Shown one piece after another: positions 52,401 to 64,000 of a stretch of DNA of 64,000 nucleotides. A model generated the notes under the pieces. It saw nothing but the letters and a program-made list of their open reading frames with translations. It searched no databases and was not told the DNA's origin. The stretch lies in NCBI RefSeq assembly GCF_033118175.1, contig NW_026870888.1:4402001-4466000 (forward strand), given 5' to 3'. Position 1 is the stretch's first letter. Every line of letters starts with the position of its first letter. The translations under genes and the position numbers were made by a program. The stretch is from Dama dama (lineage: Eukaryota > Chordata > Mammalia > Artiodactyla > Cervidae).

Positions 52401-55106
52401 TTTTGACAACTTTTGAAGCTCTTCATATTTTTCACAACTTTGGAAGCTCTTCATATTTTTCACACCTTTTCAGGCTCTTCATGTTTTTCAACACCGCTTC
52501 ATGCTCCTCCTATATTTCAGACCGTTTAATCCTCCTCATGTATTTCACCCTTTTTGAAGCTCTTCATATTTTTCACACCTTTTGAAGCTCTTCATATTTT
52601 TCACACCTTTTCAAGCTCTTCATGTTTTGTAACACCGTTTCATAATCCTCCTATTGTTCAGACACTTTCAAGTTCCTCATATTTTTGACACCTTTTGCAG
52701 CTCTTCATATTTTTCACACCTTTTGAAGCTCTTCATATTTTTCACACGTTTTCAGGCTCTTCATGTTTTTCAACACCACTTAATGCTCCTTCTATTTTTC
52801 AGAGAGTTTCATGCTCCTCATGTATTTCACATCTTTTGAAGCTCTTCATATTTTTCACACGTTTTCAGGCTCTTCATGTTTTTCCACACCACTTCATGCT
52901 ACTCCTATTTTTCAGCCCGTTTCATGCTCTTCATGTATTTCACACTTTTTGAAGCTCTTCATATTTTTCACACCTTTTCAGGCTCTTCATGTTTTTGATC
53001 ACCGTTTCATGCTCCACCTTATTTCAGACCGTTTCATGCTCCTCATATATTTGAAATCTTTTGAAGCTCTTCATATTTTTCAAACCTTTTCAGGCTCTTC
53101 ATGTTTTTGAACACCGCTTCATGCTCCTCCTATTTTTCAGACCATTTTATGCTCCTCATATTTTTGACACCTTTAGAAACTCTTCATATTTTTCACACCT
53201 TTTCAGGCTCTTCATGTATTTCAACACCACCTCATGCTCCTCCTATTTTTCAAACCTTTTCAGACACATCTCATTTTGACTCCTTTTGAAGCTCTTCATA
53301 TTTTTCACACCTTTTGAAGCTCTTCATATTTTTCACACGTTTTCAGGCTCTTCATGTTTTTCAACACCGCTTTATGTTCCTCCTATTTATCAGACCGTTT
53401 AATGCACCTCATATTTTTCACACCTTTTGAATCTCTTCATATTTTTCACACCTTTACAGGCTCTTCATGTTTTTCATCACCGCTTCATGCTCCTCCTATT
53501 TTTCAGACCGTTTCATGCTCCTCATATTATTGACACCTTTTGAAGCTCTTCATACTTTTCACAGCTTTTCAGGCTCTTCATGTTTTTCAACACCACTTCA
53601 TGCACCTCCTATTTTTCAGATCGTTTCACGCTCCTCATATTTTTGACACCTTTTCAAGCTCCTCATATATTTCACACCTTTTCAGGCTCTTCATGTTTTT
53701 CAACACAACTTCATACTCCTCCTATTTATCAGACCTTTTCATGCTCATCTCATTTTTGACAACTTTTGAAGCTCTTCATATTTTTCACAACTTTGGAAGC
53801 TCTTCATATTTTTCACACCTTTTCAGGCTCTTCATGTTTTTCAACACCGCTTCATGCTCCTCCTATATTTCAGACCGTTTAATCCTCCTCATGTATTTCA
53901 CCCTTTTTGAAGCTCTTCATATTTTTCACACCTTTTGAAGCTCTTCATATTTTTCACACCTTTTCAAGCTCTTCATGTTTTGTAACACCGTTTCATAATC
54001 CTCCTATTGTTCAGACACTTTCAAGTTCCTCATATTTTTGACACCTTTTGCAGCTCTTCATATTTTTCACACCTTTTGAAGCTCTTCATATTTTTCACAC
54101 GTTTTCAGGCTCTTCATGTTTTTCAACACCACTTAATGCTCCTTCTATTTTTCAGAGAGTTTCATGCTCCTCATGTATTTCACATCTTTTGAAGCTCTTC
54201 ATATTTTTCACACGTTTTCAGGCTCTTCATGTTTTTCCACACCACTTCATGCTACTCCTATTTTTCAGCCCGTTTCATGCTCTTCATGTATTTCACACTT
54301 TTTGAAGCTCTTCATATTTTTCACACCTTTTCAGGCTCTTCATGTTTTTGATCACCGTTTCATGCTCCACCTTATTTCAGACCGTTTCATGCTCCTCATA
54401 TATTTGAAATCTTTTGAAGCTCTTCATATTTTTCAAACCTTTTCAGGCTCTTCATGTTTTTGAACACCGCTTCATGCTCCTCCTATTTTTCAGACCATTT
54501 TATGCTCCTCATATTTTTGACACCTTTAGAAACTCTTCATATTTTTCACACCTTTTCAGGCTCTTCATGTATTTCAACACCACCTCATGCTCCTCCTATT
54601 TTTCAAACCTTTTCAGACACATCTCATTTTGACTCCTTTTGAAGCTCTTCATATTTTTCACACCTTTTGAAGCTCTTCATATTTTTCACACGTTTTCAGG
54701 CTCTTCATGTTTTTCAACACCGCTTTATGTTCCTCCTATTTATCAGACCGTTTAATGCACCTCATATTTTTCACACCTTTTGAATCTCTTCATATTTTTC
54801 ACACCTTTACAGGCTCTTCATGTTTTTCATCACCGCTTCATGCTCCTCCTATTTTTCAGACCGTTTCATGCTCCTCATATTATTGACACCTTTTGAAGCT
54901 CTTCATACTTTTCACAGCTTTTCAGGCTCTTCATGTTTTTCAACACCACTTCATGCACCTCCTATTTTTCAGATCGTTTCACGCTCCTCATATTTTTGAC
55001 ACCTTTTCAAGCTCCTCATATATTTCACACCTTTTCAGGCTCTTCATGTTTTTCAACACAACTTCATACTCCTCCTATTTATCAGACCTTTTCATGCTCA
55101 TCTCAT
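52401..55106. repeat. Higher-order repeat, 1,353-bp tandem pair
   Basis: Landmarks recur at exactly 1,353 bp: 52,403 and 53,756; 52,654 and 54,007; 53,061 and 54,414; 53,540 and 54,893. Each copy begins at a TTTTTGACAACTTTTGAAGC marker, and that marker appears a third time at about 55,107 where the next copy would start but diverges. 1,353 bp is 48 modules. The other large copy has the opening part of this block (41,991-42,430) only once. Confidence 0.9.
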
Positions 55107-56619
55107 TTTTGACAACTTTTGAAGCTCTTCATATTTTTCACACCATTTCAGGCCTTCATGTTTTAGAACACAGGTTCATGCTCCTCATATATTTCAGACC
55201 GTTTCATGCTCCTCATATTATTTGACACATTTTGAAGCTCTTCGTATTTTTCACACCTTTTCAGGCTCTTCATGTTTTTCAACATCACTTCATGCTCCTC
55301 CTATTTTTCAGACCTTTTCATGCTCCTCATATTTTGACACCTTCTGAAATCTTCATATACTACACACCTTTTCAGGCTCTTCATTTTTTTGAACACAATT
55401 TCATGCTCCTCCTATTTTTCAGACAGTTTCATGCTGATCTCTTTTTTGACAACTTTTGAAGCTCTTCATATTTTTCATACCTTTTGAAGATCTTCATATT
55501 TTTCACACGTTTTCAGGCTCTTCATATTTTTTAACACTGCATCATGCTCCTCCTATTTTTCAGACCGTTTCATGCTCCTCATATTTTTGACACCTTTTGA
55601 AGCTCCTCATATTTTTCACACCTTTTGTAGCTCTTCATGTTTTTCACACGTTCTCAGGCTCTTCATGTTTTTCAACCCCACTTCATGCTCCTCCTATTTT
55701 TCAGACCGTTTCATGCTCCTCATTATTTGTACACGGTTTGAAGCTCTTCATATATTTGACACCTTTGAAGCTCTTCATATTTTTCACACGTTCTCAGGTT
55801 CTTCATGTTTTTCAAACCAGCTTCATGCTCCTCCTATTTTTCAGACCATTTCATGCTCCTCATAATTTGGACACCGTTTGAAGCTCTTCATATATTTGAC
55901 ACCTTTGAAGCTCTTCATATTTTTCACATTTTTGAACCTCTTCATATTTTTCACACCTTTTCAGGCTCTTCATGGTTTTGAGCACCGCTTCATGCTCCTC
56001 CTATTTTTGAGACCGTTTCTTGCTCCTCATATATTTAACACCTTTTGAAGCTCTTCATATTTTTCACACTTTTTCAGGCTCTTCATGTTTTTCAACACCA
56101 CTTCATGCACCTCCTATTTTTCAGTTCGTTTCATGCTCCTCATATTTTTGACACATTTTCAAGCTCCTCATATGTTTCACACCTTTTCTGGCTCTTCATC
56201 ATATTCAACACCACTTCATGCTCCTCCTATTTTCCAGACCGTTTCATTGTCCTCATATTTTTGACACCTTTAGAAGCTCTTCATATTTTTCACACCTTTT
56301 CAGGCTCTTCATGTTTTTGAACACCGCTTCATGCTCCTCCTATTTTTCAGACCGTTTCATGCTCATATCATTTTTGACACCTTTTGAAGCTCTTCATATT
56401 TTTGACAACTTTTGAAGCTCTTCATATTTTTCACACCTTTTCAGGCTCTTCATGTTTTTGAACACCGCTTCATGCTCCTCCTATTTTTCAGACAGTTCCA
56501 TGCTCCCCATGTATTTCACACCTTTTGAAGCTCTTCATAATTTTCACACCTTTTCAGGCTCTTCTTGTTTTTGAACACGGCTTCATGCTCCTGCTTTTTT
56601 TTAGATCGTTTCATGCCTC

Positions 56620-59600
56620 TCATATTTTTTGACCCCTTTTGAAGCTCTTCATATTTTTCACACCTTTTCAGGCTCTTCATGATTTTCAATACCGCTTCAT
56701 GATCCTCCTATTTTTCAGACCGTTTCATGCTCATCTCATTTTTAACACCTTTTGAAACTCTTCATGTTTTTCACACCTTTTCAGGCTTTTCATGTTTTTG
56801 AACACCACTTCATGCTCCTCCTATTTTTCACACTTTTTGAAGCTCTTCATATTTTTCACACCTTTTCAGGCTCTTCATGTTTTTGAACACCGTTTCATGC
56901 TGCTCCTATTTTTCAGACTCTTTCATGCTCGTCATATTTTTGACACCTTTTGAAGCTCTTCGTATTTTTCACACCTTTTCAGGCTCTTCTTGTTTTTGAA
57001 CAACGTTTCATGCTCCTCCTATATTTCAGACCGTTTCATGCTCCTCATGTATTTCACACCTTTTGAAGCTCTTCATAATATTCACACCTTTTCAGGCTCT
57101 ACATGTTTTTCAATACCACTTCATGCTTCTCTTATTTTTCAGACCGATTCATGTTCCTCATATTTTGACACCTTTTGAAGCTCTTCATATTTTTCACACC
57201 TGTTCAGGCTCTTCATGTTTTTCAACGCCGCTTCATGCTCCTCAGCTTTTTCAGACCGTTTCATGCTCCTCATATTTTTCACACCTTTTGAAGCTCTTCA
57301 TATTTTTCACAACTTTTCAGGCTCTTCATATTTTTGATCACCGTTTCATGCTCCTCCTATTTTTCAGACCGTTTCATGCTCCTCATATTTTGACACCTTT
57401 TTAAGCTCTTCACATTTTTCACACCTTTTCAGGCTCTTCATGTTTTTCAAAACCGCTTCATGATCCCCCTATTTTCAGACCGTTTCAGGCTCCGCATATT
57501 TTTGACTCCTTTTGAAGCTCTTCATATTTTTCACACGTTTTCCGGCACTTCATGTTTTTGAACACCGCTTCATGCTCCTCCTATTTTTCAGACGGTTTCA
57601 GGCTGCTCGTATTTTTCAGACCGTTTCATGCTCCTCATATTTTTGACAATTTTATAAGCTCTTCATTTTTTTCACACTTTTTCAGGCTCTTCATGTTTTT
57701 GAACAGCGCTTCATGCTCCTCCTATTTTTCAAACCTTTTGAAGCTCTTCATGTTTTTCACACCTTATCAGCCTCTTCATGTTTTTGAACATCTCTTCATG
57801 CTCCTCATATTTTTGACAATATTATAAGCTCTTCATATTTTTCACACTTTTTCAGGCTCTTCATGTTTTTGAACACCGCTTCATGCTCCTATTTTTGAGA
57901 CCGTATCATGCTCATCTCATTTTTGACACCTTCTGAAACTCTTCATTTTTTTCACACCTTTGGAGCTCTTCATATTCTTCACACGTTTTCAGGCTCTTCA
58001 TGTATTTCAACAATGCTTCTTACTCCTCCTATTTTTCAGACGGTTTCATGCTCCTTATAGTTTTCACAGCTTTTGAAGCTCTTCATATTCTTCACACCTT
58101 TTCAAGCTCTTCATATTTTTCAAACCTTTTGAAGCTCTTCATATTTTTAACACGTTTTCAGGCTCTTCATGTTTTTGAACACTGCTTCACGCTCCTCCTA
58201 TTTTTCAGACCGTTTCATACTCCTCATGTATTTCACACCTTTTGAAGCTCTTCATATTTTTCACACCTTTTCAGGCTCTTCATGTTTTTGAACACCGCTT
58301 CATGCTCCTCCTTTTTTTCAGACCGTTTCATGCTCTTAATATTTTTGACCCCTTTTGAAACTCTTCATATTTTGCACACCTTTTCAGGCTCTTCATGATT
58401 TTCAATACCGCTTCATGATCCTCCTATTTTTCAGACCGTTTAATGCTCATCTCATTTTTAACACCTTTTGAAACTCTTCATGTTTTTCACACCTTTTCAG
58501 GCTTTTCATGTTTTTGAACACCACTTCATGCTCCTCCTATTTTTCACACTTTTTGAAGCTCTTCATATTTTTCACACCTTTTCAGGCTCTTCATGTTTTT
58601 GAACACCGTTTCATGCTGCTCCTATTTTTCAGACTCTTTCATGCTCGTCATATTTTTGACACCTTTTGAAGCTCTTCGTATTTTTCACACCTTTTCAGGC
58701 TCTTCTTGTTTTTGAACAACGTTTCATGCTCCTCCTATATTTCAGACCGTTTCATGCTCCTCATGTATTTCACACCTTTTGAAGCTCTTCATAATATTCA
58801 CACCTTTTCAGGCTCTACATGTTTTTCAATACCACTTCATGCTTCTCTTATTTTTCAGACCGATTCATGTTCCTCATATTTTGACACCTTTTGAAGCTCT
58901 TCATATTTTTCACACCTGTTCAGGCTCTTCATGTTTTTCAACGCCGCTTCATGCTCCTCAGCTTTTTCAGACCGTTTCATGCTCCTCATATTTTTCACAC
59001 CTTTTGAAGCTCTTCATATTTTTCACAACTTTTCAGGCTCTTCATATTTTTGATCACCGTTTCATGCTCCTCCTATTTTTCAGACCGTTTCATGCTCCTC
59101 ATATTTTGACACCTTTTTAAGCTCTTCACATTTTTCACACCTTTTCAGGCTCTTCATGTTTTTCAAAACCGCTTCATGATCCCCCTATTTTCAGACCGTT
59201 TCAGGCTCCGCATATTTTTGACTCCTTTTGAAGCTCTTCATATTTTTCACACGTTTTCCGGCACTTCATGTTTTTGAACACCGCTTCATGCTCCTCCTAT
59301 TTTTCAGACGGTTTCAGGCTGCTCGTATTTTTCAGACCGTTTCATGCTCCTCATATTTTTGACAATTTTATAAGCTCTTCATTTTTTTCACACTTTTTCA
59401 GGCTCTTCATGTTTTTGAACAGCGCTTCATGCTCCTCCTATTTTTCAAACCTTTTGAAGCTCTTCATGTTTTTCACACCTTATCAGCCTCTTCATGTTTT
59501 TGAACATCTCTTCATGCTCCTCATATTTTTGACAATATTATAAGCTCTTCATATTTTTCACACTTTTTCAGGCTCTTCATGTTTTTGAACACCGCTTCAT

Positions 59601-62600
59601 GCTCCTATTTTTGAGACCGTATCATGCTCATCTCATTTTTGACACCTTCTGAAACTCTTCATTTTTTTCACACCTTTGGAGCTCTTCATATTCTTCACAC
59701 GTTTTCAGGCTCTTCATGTATTTCAACAATGCTTCTTACTCCTCCTATTTTTCAGACGGTTTCATGCTCCTTATAGTTTTCACAGCTTTTGAAGCTCTTC
59801 ATATTCTTCACACCTTTTCAAGCTCTTCATATTTTTCAAACCTTTTGAAGCTCTTCATATTTTTAACACGTTTTCAGGCTCTTCATGTTTTTGAACACTG
59901 CTTCACGCTCCTCCTATTTTTCAGACCGTTTCATACTCCTCATGTATTTCACACCTTTTGAAGCTCTTCATATTTTTCACACCTTTTCAGGCTCTTCATG
60001 TTTTTGAACACCGCTTCATGCTCCTCCTTTTTTTCAGACCGTTTCATGCTCTTAATATTTTTGACCCCTTTTGAAACTCTTCATATTTTGCACACCTTTT
60101 CAGGCTCTTCATGATTTTCAATACCGCTTCATGATCCTCCTATTTTTCAGACCGTTTAATGCTCATCTCATTTTTAACACCTTTTGAAACTCTTCATGTT
60201 TTTCACACCTTTTCAGGCTTTTCATGTTTTTGAACACCACTTCATGCTCCTCCTATTTTTCACACTTTTTGAAGCTCTTCATATTTTTCACACCTTTTCA
60301 GGCTCTTCATGTTTTTGAACACCGTTTCATGCTGCTCCTATTTTTCAGACTCTTTCATGCTCGTCATATTTTTGACACCTTTTGAAGCTCTTCGTATTTT
60401 TCACACCTTTTCAGGCTCTTCTTGTTTTTGAACAACGTTTCATGCTCCTCCTATATTTCAGACCGTTTCATGCTCCTCATGTATTTCACACCTTTTGAAG
60501 CTCTTCATAATATTCACACCTTTTCAGGCTCTACATGTTTTTCAATACCACTTCATGCTTCTCTTATTTTTCAGACCGATTCATGTTCCTCATATTTTGA
60601 CACCTTTTGAAGCTCTTCATATTTTTCACACCTGTTCAGGCTCTTCATGTTTTTCAACGCCGCTTCATGCTCCTCAGCTTTTTCAGACCGTTTCATGCTC
60701 CTCATATTTTTCACACCTTTTGAAGCTCTTCATATTTTTCACAACTTTTCAGGCTCTTCATATTTTTGATCACCGTTTCATGCTCCTCCTATTTTTCAGA
60801 CCGTTTCATGCTCCTCATATTTTGACACCTTTTTAAGCTCTTCACATTTTTCACACCTTTTCAGGCTCTTCATGTTTTTCAAAACCGCTTCATGATCCCC
60901 CTATTTTCAGACCGTTTCAGGCTCCGCATATTTTTGACTCCTTTTGAAGCTCTTCATATTTTTCACACGTTTTCCGGCACTTCATGTTTTTGAACACCGC
61001 TTCATGCTCCTCCTATTTTTCAGACGGTTTCAGGCTGCTCGTATTTTTCAGACCGTTTCATGCTCCTCATATTTTTTACAATTTTATAAGCTCTTCATTT
61101 TTTTCACACTTTTTCAGGCTCTTCATGTTTTTGAACAGCGCTTCATGCTCCTCCTATTTTTCAAACCTTTTGAAGCTCTTCATGTTTTTCACACCTTATC
61201 AGCCTCTTCATGTTTTTGAACATCTCTTCATGCTCCTCATATTTTTGACAATATTATAAGCTCTTCATATTTTTCACACTTTTTCAGGCTCTTCATGTTT
61301 TTGAACACCGCTTCATGCTCCTATTTTTGAGACCGTATCATGCTCATCTCATTTTTGACACCTTCTGAAACTCTTCATTTTTTTCACACCTTTGGAGCTC
61401 TTCATATTCTTCACACGTTTTCAGGCTCTTCATGTATTTCAACAATGCTTCTTACTCCTCCTATTTTTCAGACGGTTTCATGCTCCTTATAGTTTTCACA
61501 GCTTTTGAAGCTCTTCATATTCTTCACACCTTTTCAAGCTCTTCATATTTTTCAAACCTTTTGAAGCTCTTCATATTTTTAACACGTTTTCAGGCTCTTC
61601 ATGTTTTTGAACACTGCTTCACGCTCCTCCTATTTTTCAGACCGTTTCATACTCCTCATGTATTTCACACCTTTTGAAGCTCTTCATATTTTTCACACCT
61701 TTTCAGGCTCTTCATGTTTTTGAACACCGCTTCATGCTCCTCCTTTTTTTCAGACCGTTTCATGCTCTTAATATTTTTGACCCCTTTTGAAACTCTTCAT
61801 ATTTTGCACACCTTTTCAGGCTCTTCATGATTTTCAATACCGCTTCATGATCCTCCTATTTTTCAGACCGTTTCATGCTCATCTCATTTTTAACACCTTT
61901 TGAAACTCTTCATGTTTTTCACACCTTTTCAGGCTTTTCATGTTTTTGAACACCACTTCATGCTCCTCCTATTTTTCACACTTTTTGAAGCTCTTCATAT
62001 TTTTCACACCTTTTCAGGCTCTTCATGTTTTTGAACACCGTTTGATGCTGCTCCTATTTTTCAGACTCTTTCATGCTCGTCATATTTTTGACACCTTTTG
62101 AAGCTCTTCGTATTTTTCACACCTTTTCAGGCTCTTCTTGTTTTTGAACAACGTTTCATGCTCCTCCTATTTTTCAGACCATTTCATGCTCCTCATGTAT
62201 TTCACACCTTTTGAAGCTCTTCATAATATTCACACCTTTTCAGGCTCTACATGTTTTTCAACACCACTTCATGCTTCTCTTATTTTTCAGACCGATTCAT
62301 GTTCCTCATATTTTTGACACCTTTTGAAGCTCTTCATATTTTTCACACCTGTTCAGGCTCTTCATGTTTTTCAACGCCGCTTCATGCTCCTCAGCTTTTT
62401 CAGACCGTTTCATGCTCCTCATATTTTTCACACCTTTTGAAGCTCTTCATATTTTTCACAACTTTTCAGGCTCTTCATATTTTTGATCACCGTTTCATGC
62501 TCCTCCTATTTTTCAGACCATTTCATGCTCCTCATATTTTGACACCTTTTTAAGCTCTTCACATTTTTCACACCTTTTCAGGCTCTTCATGTTTTTCAAA

Positions 62601-63483
62601 ACCGCTTCATGATCCCCCTATTTTCAGACCGTTTCAGGCTCCGCATATTTTTGACTCCTTTTGAAGCTCTTCATATTTTTCACACGTTTTCAGGCCCTTC
62701 ATGTTTTTGAACACCGCTTCATGCTCCTCCTATTTTTCAGACGGTTTCAGGCTGCTCGTATTTTTCAGACCGTTTCATGCTCCTCATATTTTTGACAATT
62801 TTATAAGCTCTTCATTTTTTTCACACTTTTTCAGGCTCTTCATGTTTTTGAACACCGCTTCATGCTCCTCCTATTTTTCAAACCTTTTGAAGCTCTTCAT
62901 GTTTTTCACACCTTATCAGCCTCTTCATGTTTTTGAATATCTCTTCATGCTCCTCATATTTTTGACAATTTTATAAACTCTTCATATTTTTCACACTTTT
63001 TCAGGCTCTTCATGTTTTTGAACACCGCTTCATGCTCCTATTTTTGAGACCGTTTCATGCTCATCTCATTTTTGACACCTTCTGAAACTCTTCATTTTTT
63101 TCACACCTTTGGAGCTCTTCATATTCTTCACACGTTTTAAGGCTCTTCATGTATTTCAACAATGCTTCTTACTCCTCCTATTTTTCAGACGGTTTCATGC
63201 TCCTTATAGTTTTCACAGCTTTTGAAGCTCTTCATATTCTTCACACCTTTTCAAGCTCTTCATATTTTTCAAACCTTTTGAAGCTCTTCATATTTTTAAC
63301 ACGTTTTCAGGCTCTTCATGTTTTTGAACACTGCTTCACGCTCCTCCTATTTTTCAGACCGTTTCATACTCCTCATGTATTTCACACCTTTTGAAGCTCT
63401 TCATATTTTTCACACCTTTTCAGGCTCTTCATGTTTTTGAACACCGCTTCATGCTCCTCCTTTTTTTCAGACCGTTTCATGCT
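56620..63483. repeat. Higher-order repeat, 1,716-bp period, four copies
   Basis: Landmarks such as 56,990, 58,706 and 60,422, or 57,552, 59,268, 60,984 and 62,701, are 1,716-1,717 bp apart. Copies run approximately 56,620-58,335, 58,336-60,051, 60,052-61,767 and 61,768-63,483. Copies 1-3 look almost identical; copy 4 carries more single-base differences. After one extra unit (63,484-63,600) a fifth copy starts and is cut at 63,729 by L1 copy C. Confidence 0.92.
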
Positions 63484-63729
63484 CTTAATATTTTTGAAAC
63501 CTTTTGAAGCTCTTCATAATTTTCACACCTTTTCAGGCTCTTCATGTTTTTGAACACGACTTCATGCTCCTGCTTTTTTTCAGATCGTTTCATGCCTCTC
63601 ATATTTTTGACCCCTTTTGAAGCTCTTCATATTTTTCACACCTTTTCAGGCTCTTCATGATTTTCAATACCGCTTCCTGATCCTCCTATTTTTCAGACCG
63701 TTTCATGCTCATCTCATTTTTGACACCGT

Positions 63730-64000
63730 CCCGATTCCCCCTCCCACCTCCCTCTCCACCCGATTCCTCTGGGTCTTCCCAGTGCACCAAGCCGGAGCAC
63801 TTGTCTCGTGCATCCTACCTGGGCTCGTGATCTGTTTCACCATAGATAGCATACATGCTGTTCTTTTGAAATATCCCACCCTCACATTCTCCCATAAAGT
63901 TTAAAAGTCTGTTCTGTATTTCTGTGTCTCTTTTTCTGTTCTGCATATAGGGTTATCGTTGTCACCTTTCTAAATTCCATATACATGTGTCAGTATGCTG
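63730..64000 (-). mobile_element. LINE-1 fragment copy C, 3' end missing, runs off the window
   Basis: The sequence from 63,730 matches the L1 3'UTR seen in copies A and B (CCCACCTCCCTCTCC, TGGGTCTTCCCAGTGCACCA, CCCACCCTCACATTCTCCCA), again on the minus strand. Unlike A and B it begins inside the 3'UTR: about 65-70 bases and the A tail are absent, and the satellite is joined directly after TTTTTGACACCGT. It has several differences not shared by A and B. The element continues beyond 64,000, so its length is unknown. Confidence 0.92.
63970..64000 (-). pseudogene. L1 ORF2 extreme C-terminus, copy C (partial at window edge)
   Basis: Reading the minus strand from the window edge gives the residues SILTHVYGI followed by a TAG stop at 63,970-63,972, the same C-terminal end as in copies A and B. 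Only the last ten codons, including the stop, are inside the window, so nothing can be said about whether the rest of ORF2 is intact. Confidence 0.85.

Larger units (their letters stand above)
46710..53430. repeat. Large duplication, copy B (contains L1 copy B)
   Basis: Collinear with 33,000-43,380 but shorter, mainly because it lacks the extra 1,523- and 1,861-bp blocks. Next to the L1 it has one 113-bp unit fewer on the left: the TCAGAGTTT landmark is about 20 bp from the L1 T run at 49,731 but about 130 bp from it in copy A. It has additional units near 48,800-49,400. Limits are approximate because the surrounding sequence is the same satellite. Confidence 0.8.
51926..63729. repeat. 113-bp satellite array, block 3
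   Basis: Satellite in the same orientation as the other blocks. It starts with the CACATATTTTTATGCTC variant units that also follow copy A, then holds the 1,353-bp HOR, about 1.5 kb of variable units (55,100-56,600, with several short modules such as CACCTTTGAAGCTC), and the four-copy 1,716-bp HOR. It ends abruptly at L1 copy C. No gene was seen. Confidence 0.94.

Noticed and set aside
33000..53430. Duplicated blocks as pure assembly artefacts.
   Set aside because: Copies differ by scattered substitutions and module-sized indels, including inside the L1, so at least the A/B pair looks real; artefact for the most identical HOR copies cannot be excluded from sequence alone.
1..63729. Many + strand open frames of 60-178 codons with repeated F/L/H/S-rich peptides.
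   Set aside because: The 113-bp unit has only three TGA triplets and 113 is not a multiple of three, so the frame rotates and open stretches of about 62, 72 or 113 codons arise automatically. No gene signals accompany them.
1..63729. Regularly spaced short repeats suggesting a CRISPR array.
   Set aside because: The modules are directly adjacent and related throughout, with no unique spacers, no leader and no cas genes; the L1 context is mammalian.
1..63729. CENP-B box or known centromere motif.
   Set aside because: I found no match to the CENP-B box core (TTCG...A..CGGG) in the consensus unit, so a centromeric role cannot be claimed from sequence.
1..63729. Triplex-forming polypyrimidine mirror repeat.
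   Set aside because: The + strand is 72% pyrimidine but A and G interrupt every few bases; uninterrupted pyrimidine runs are mostly under 12 bases.

Overview
This window is almost entirely one tandem-repeat (satellite) array from a mammal, interrupted by three fragments of a LINE-1 retrotransposon. The L1 fragments encode the C-terminal half of ORF2 on the minus strand, and their 3'UTR is of the type I associate with cattle, sheep and goat L1 (L1-BT-like). The most likely source is therefore a ruminant chromosome, in a heterochromatic or other repeat-rich region. Nothing looks prokaryotic or viral, and I find no intact host gene, tRNA, rRNA or CRISPR array.

The satellite has a nested structure. 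(1) The basic module is 28-29 bp, of the form CTC(T/C)TCATATTTTT followed by CACACCTTTTCAGG or a relative. (2) Four diverged modules (28+29+28+28) make a 113-bp unit; a clean example is 38,918-39,030. By hand count the consensus is about 43% T, 28% C, 18% A and 11% G, so 72% pyrimidine on the + strand, always in the same orientation. (3) Groups of units are duplicated as higher-order repeats (HORs), with periods I measured from matching landmarks: 2,248 bp (1-4.5 kb), 1,072/647 bp blocks (12.3-16.9 kb), 1,890 and 4,710 bp (21.3-28.4 kb), 1,523 bp (34.0-37.1 kb), 478 bp (42.4-43.7 kb), 1,353 bp (52.4-55.1 kb) and 1,716 bp (56.6-63.5 kb). (4) A larger duplication repeats about 33.0-43.4 kb as about 46.7-53.4 kb and carries the L1 fragment with it.

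Layout: satellite 1-39,235; L1 copy A 39,236-41,428 (minus); satellite 41,429-49,730; L1 copy B 49,731-51,925 (minus); satellite 51,926-63,729; L1 copy C 63,730-64,000 (minus, cut by the window edge and lacking its 3' tail). Copies A and B share both junctions and an ORF2 nonsense codon, so they come from one insertion that was later duplicated. Copy C has a different junction.

The many short open frames (60-237 codons) in the satellite follow from the spacing of three TGA triplets in a 113-bp unit whose frame shifts at each repeat. I do not annotate them as genes. I found no multi-gene system. The points most worth checking are the nested module architecture, linked variant markers in 141-bp five-module units, CpG decay, dense splice-acceptor-like motifs, and the L1-anchored duplication history.
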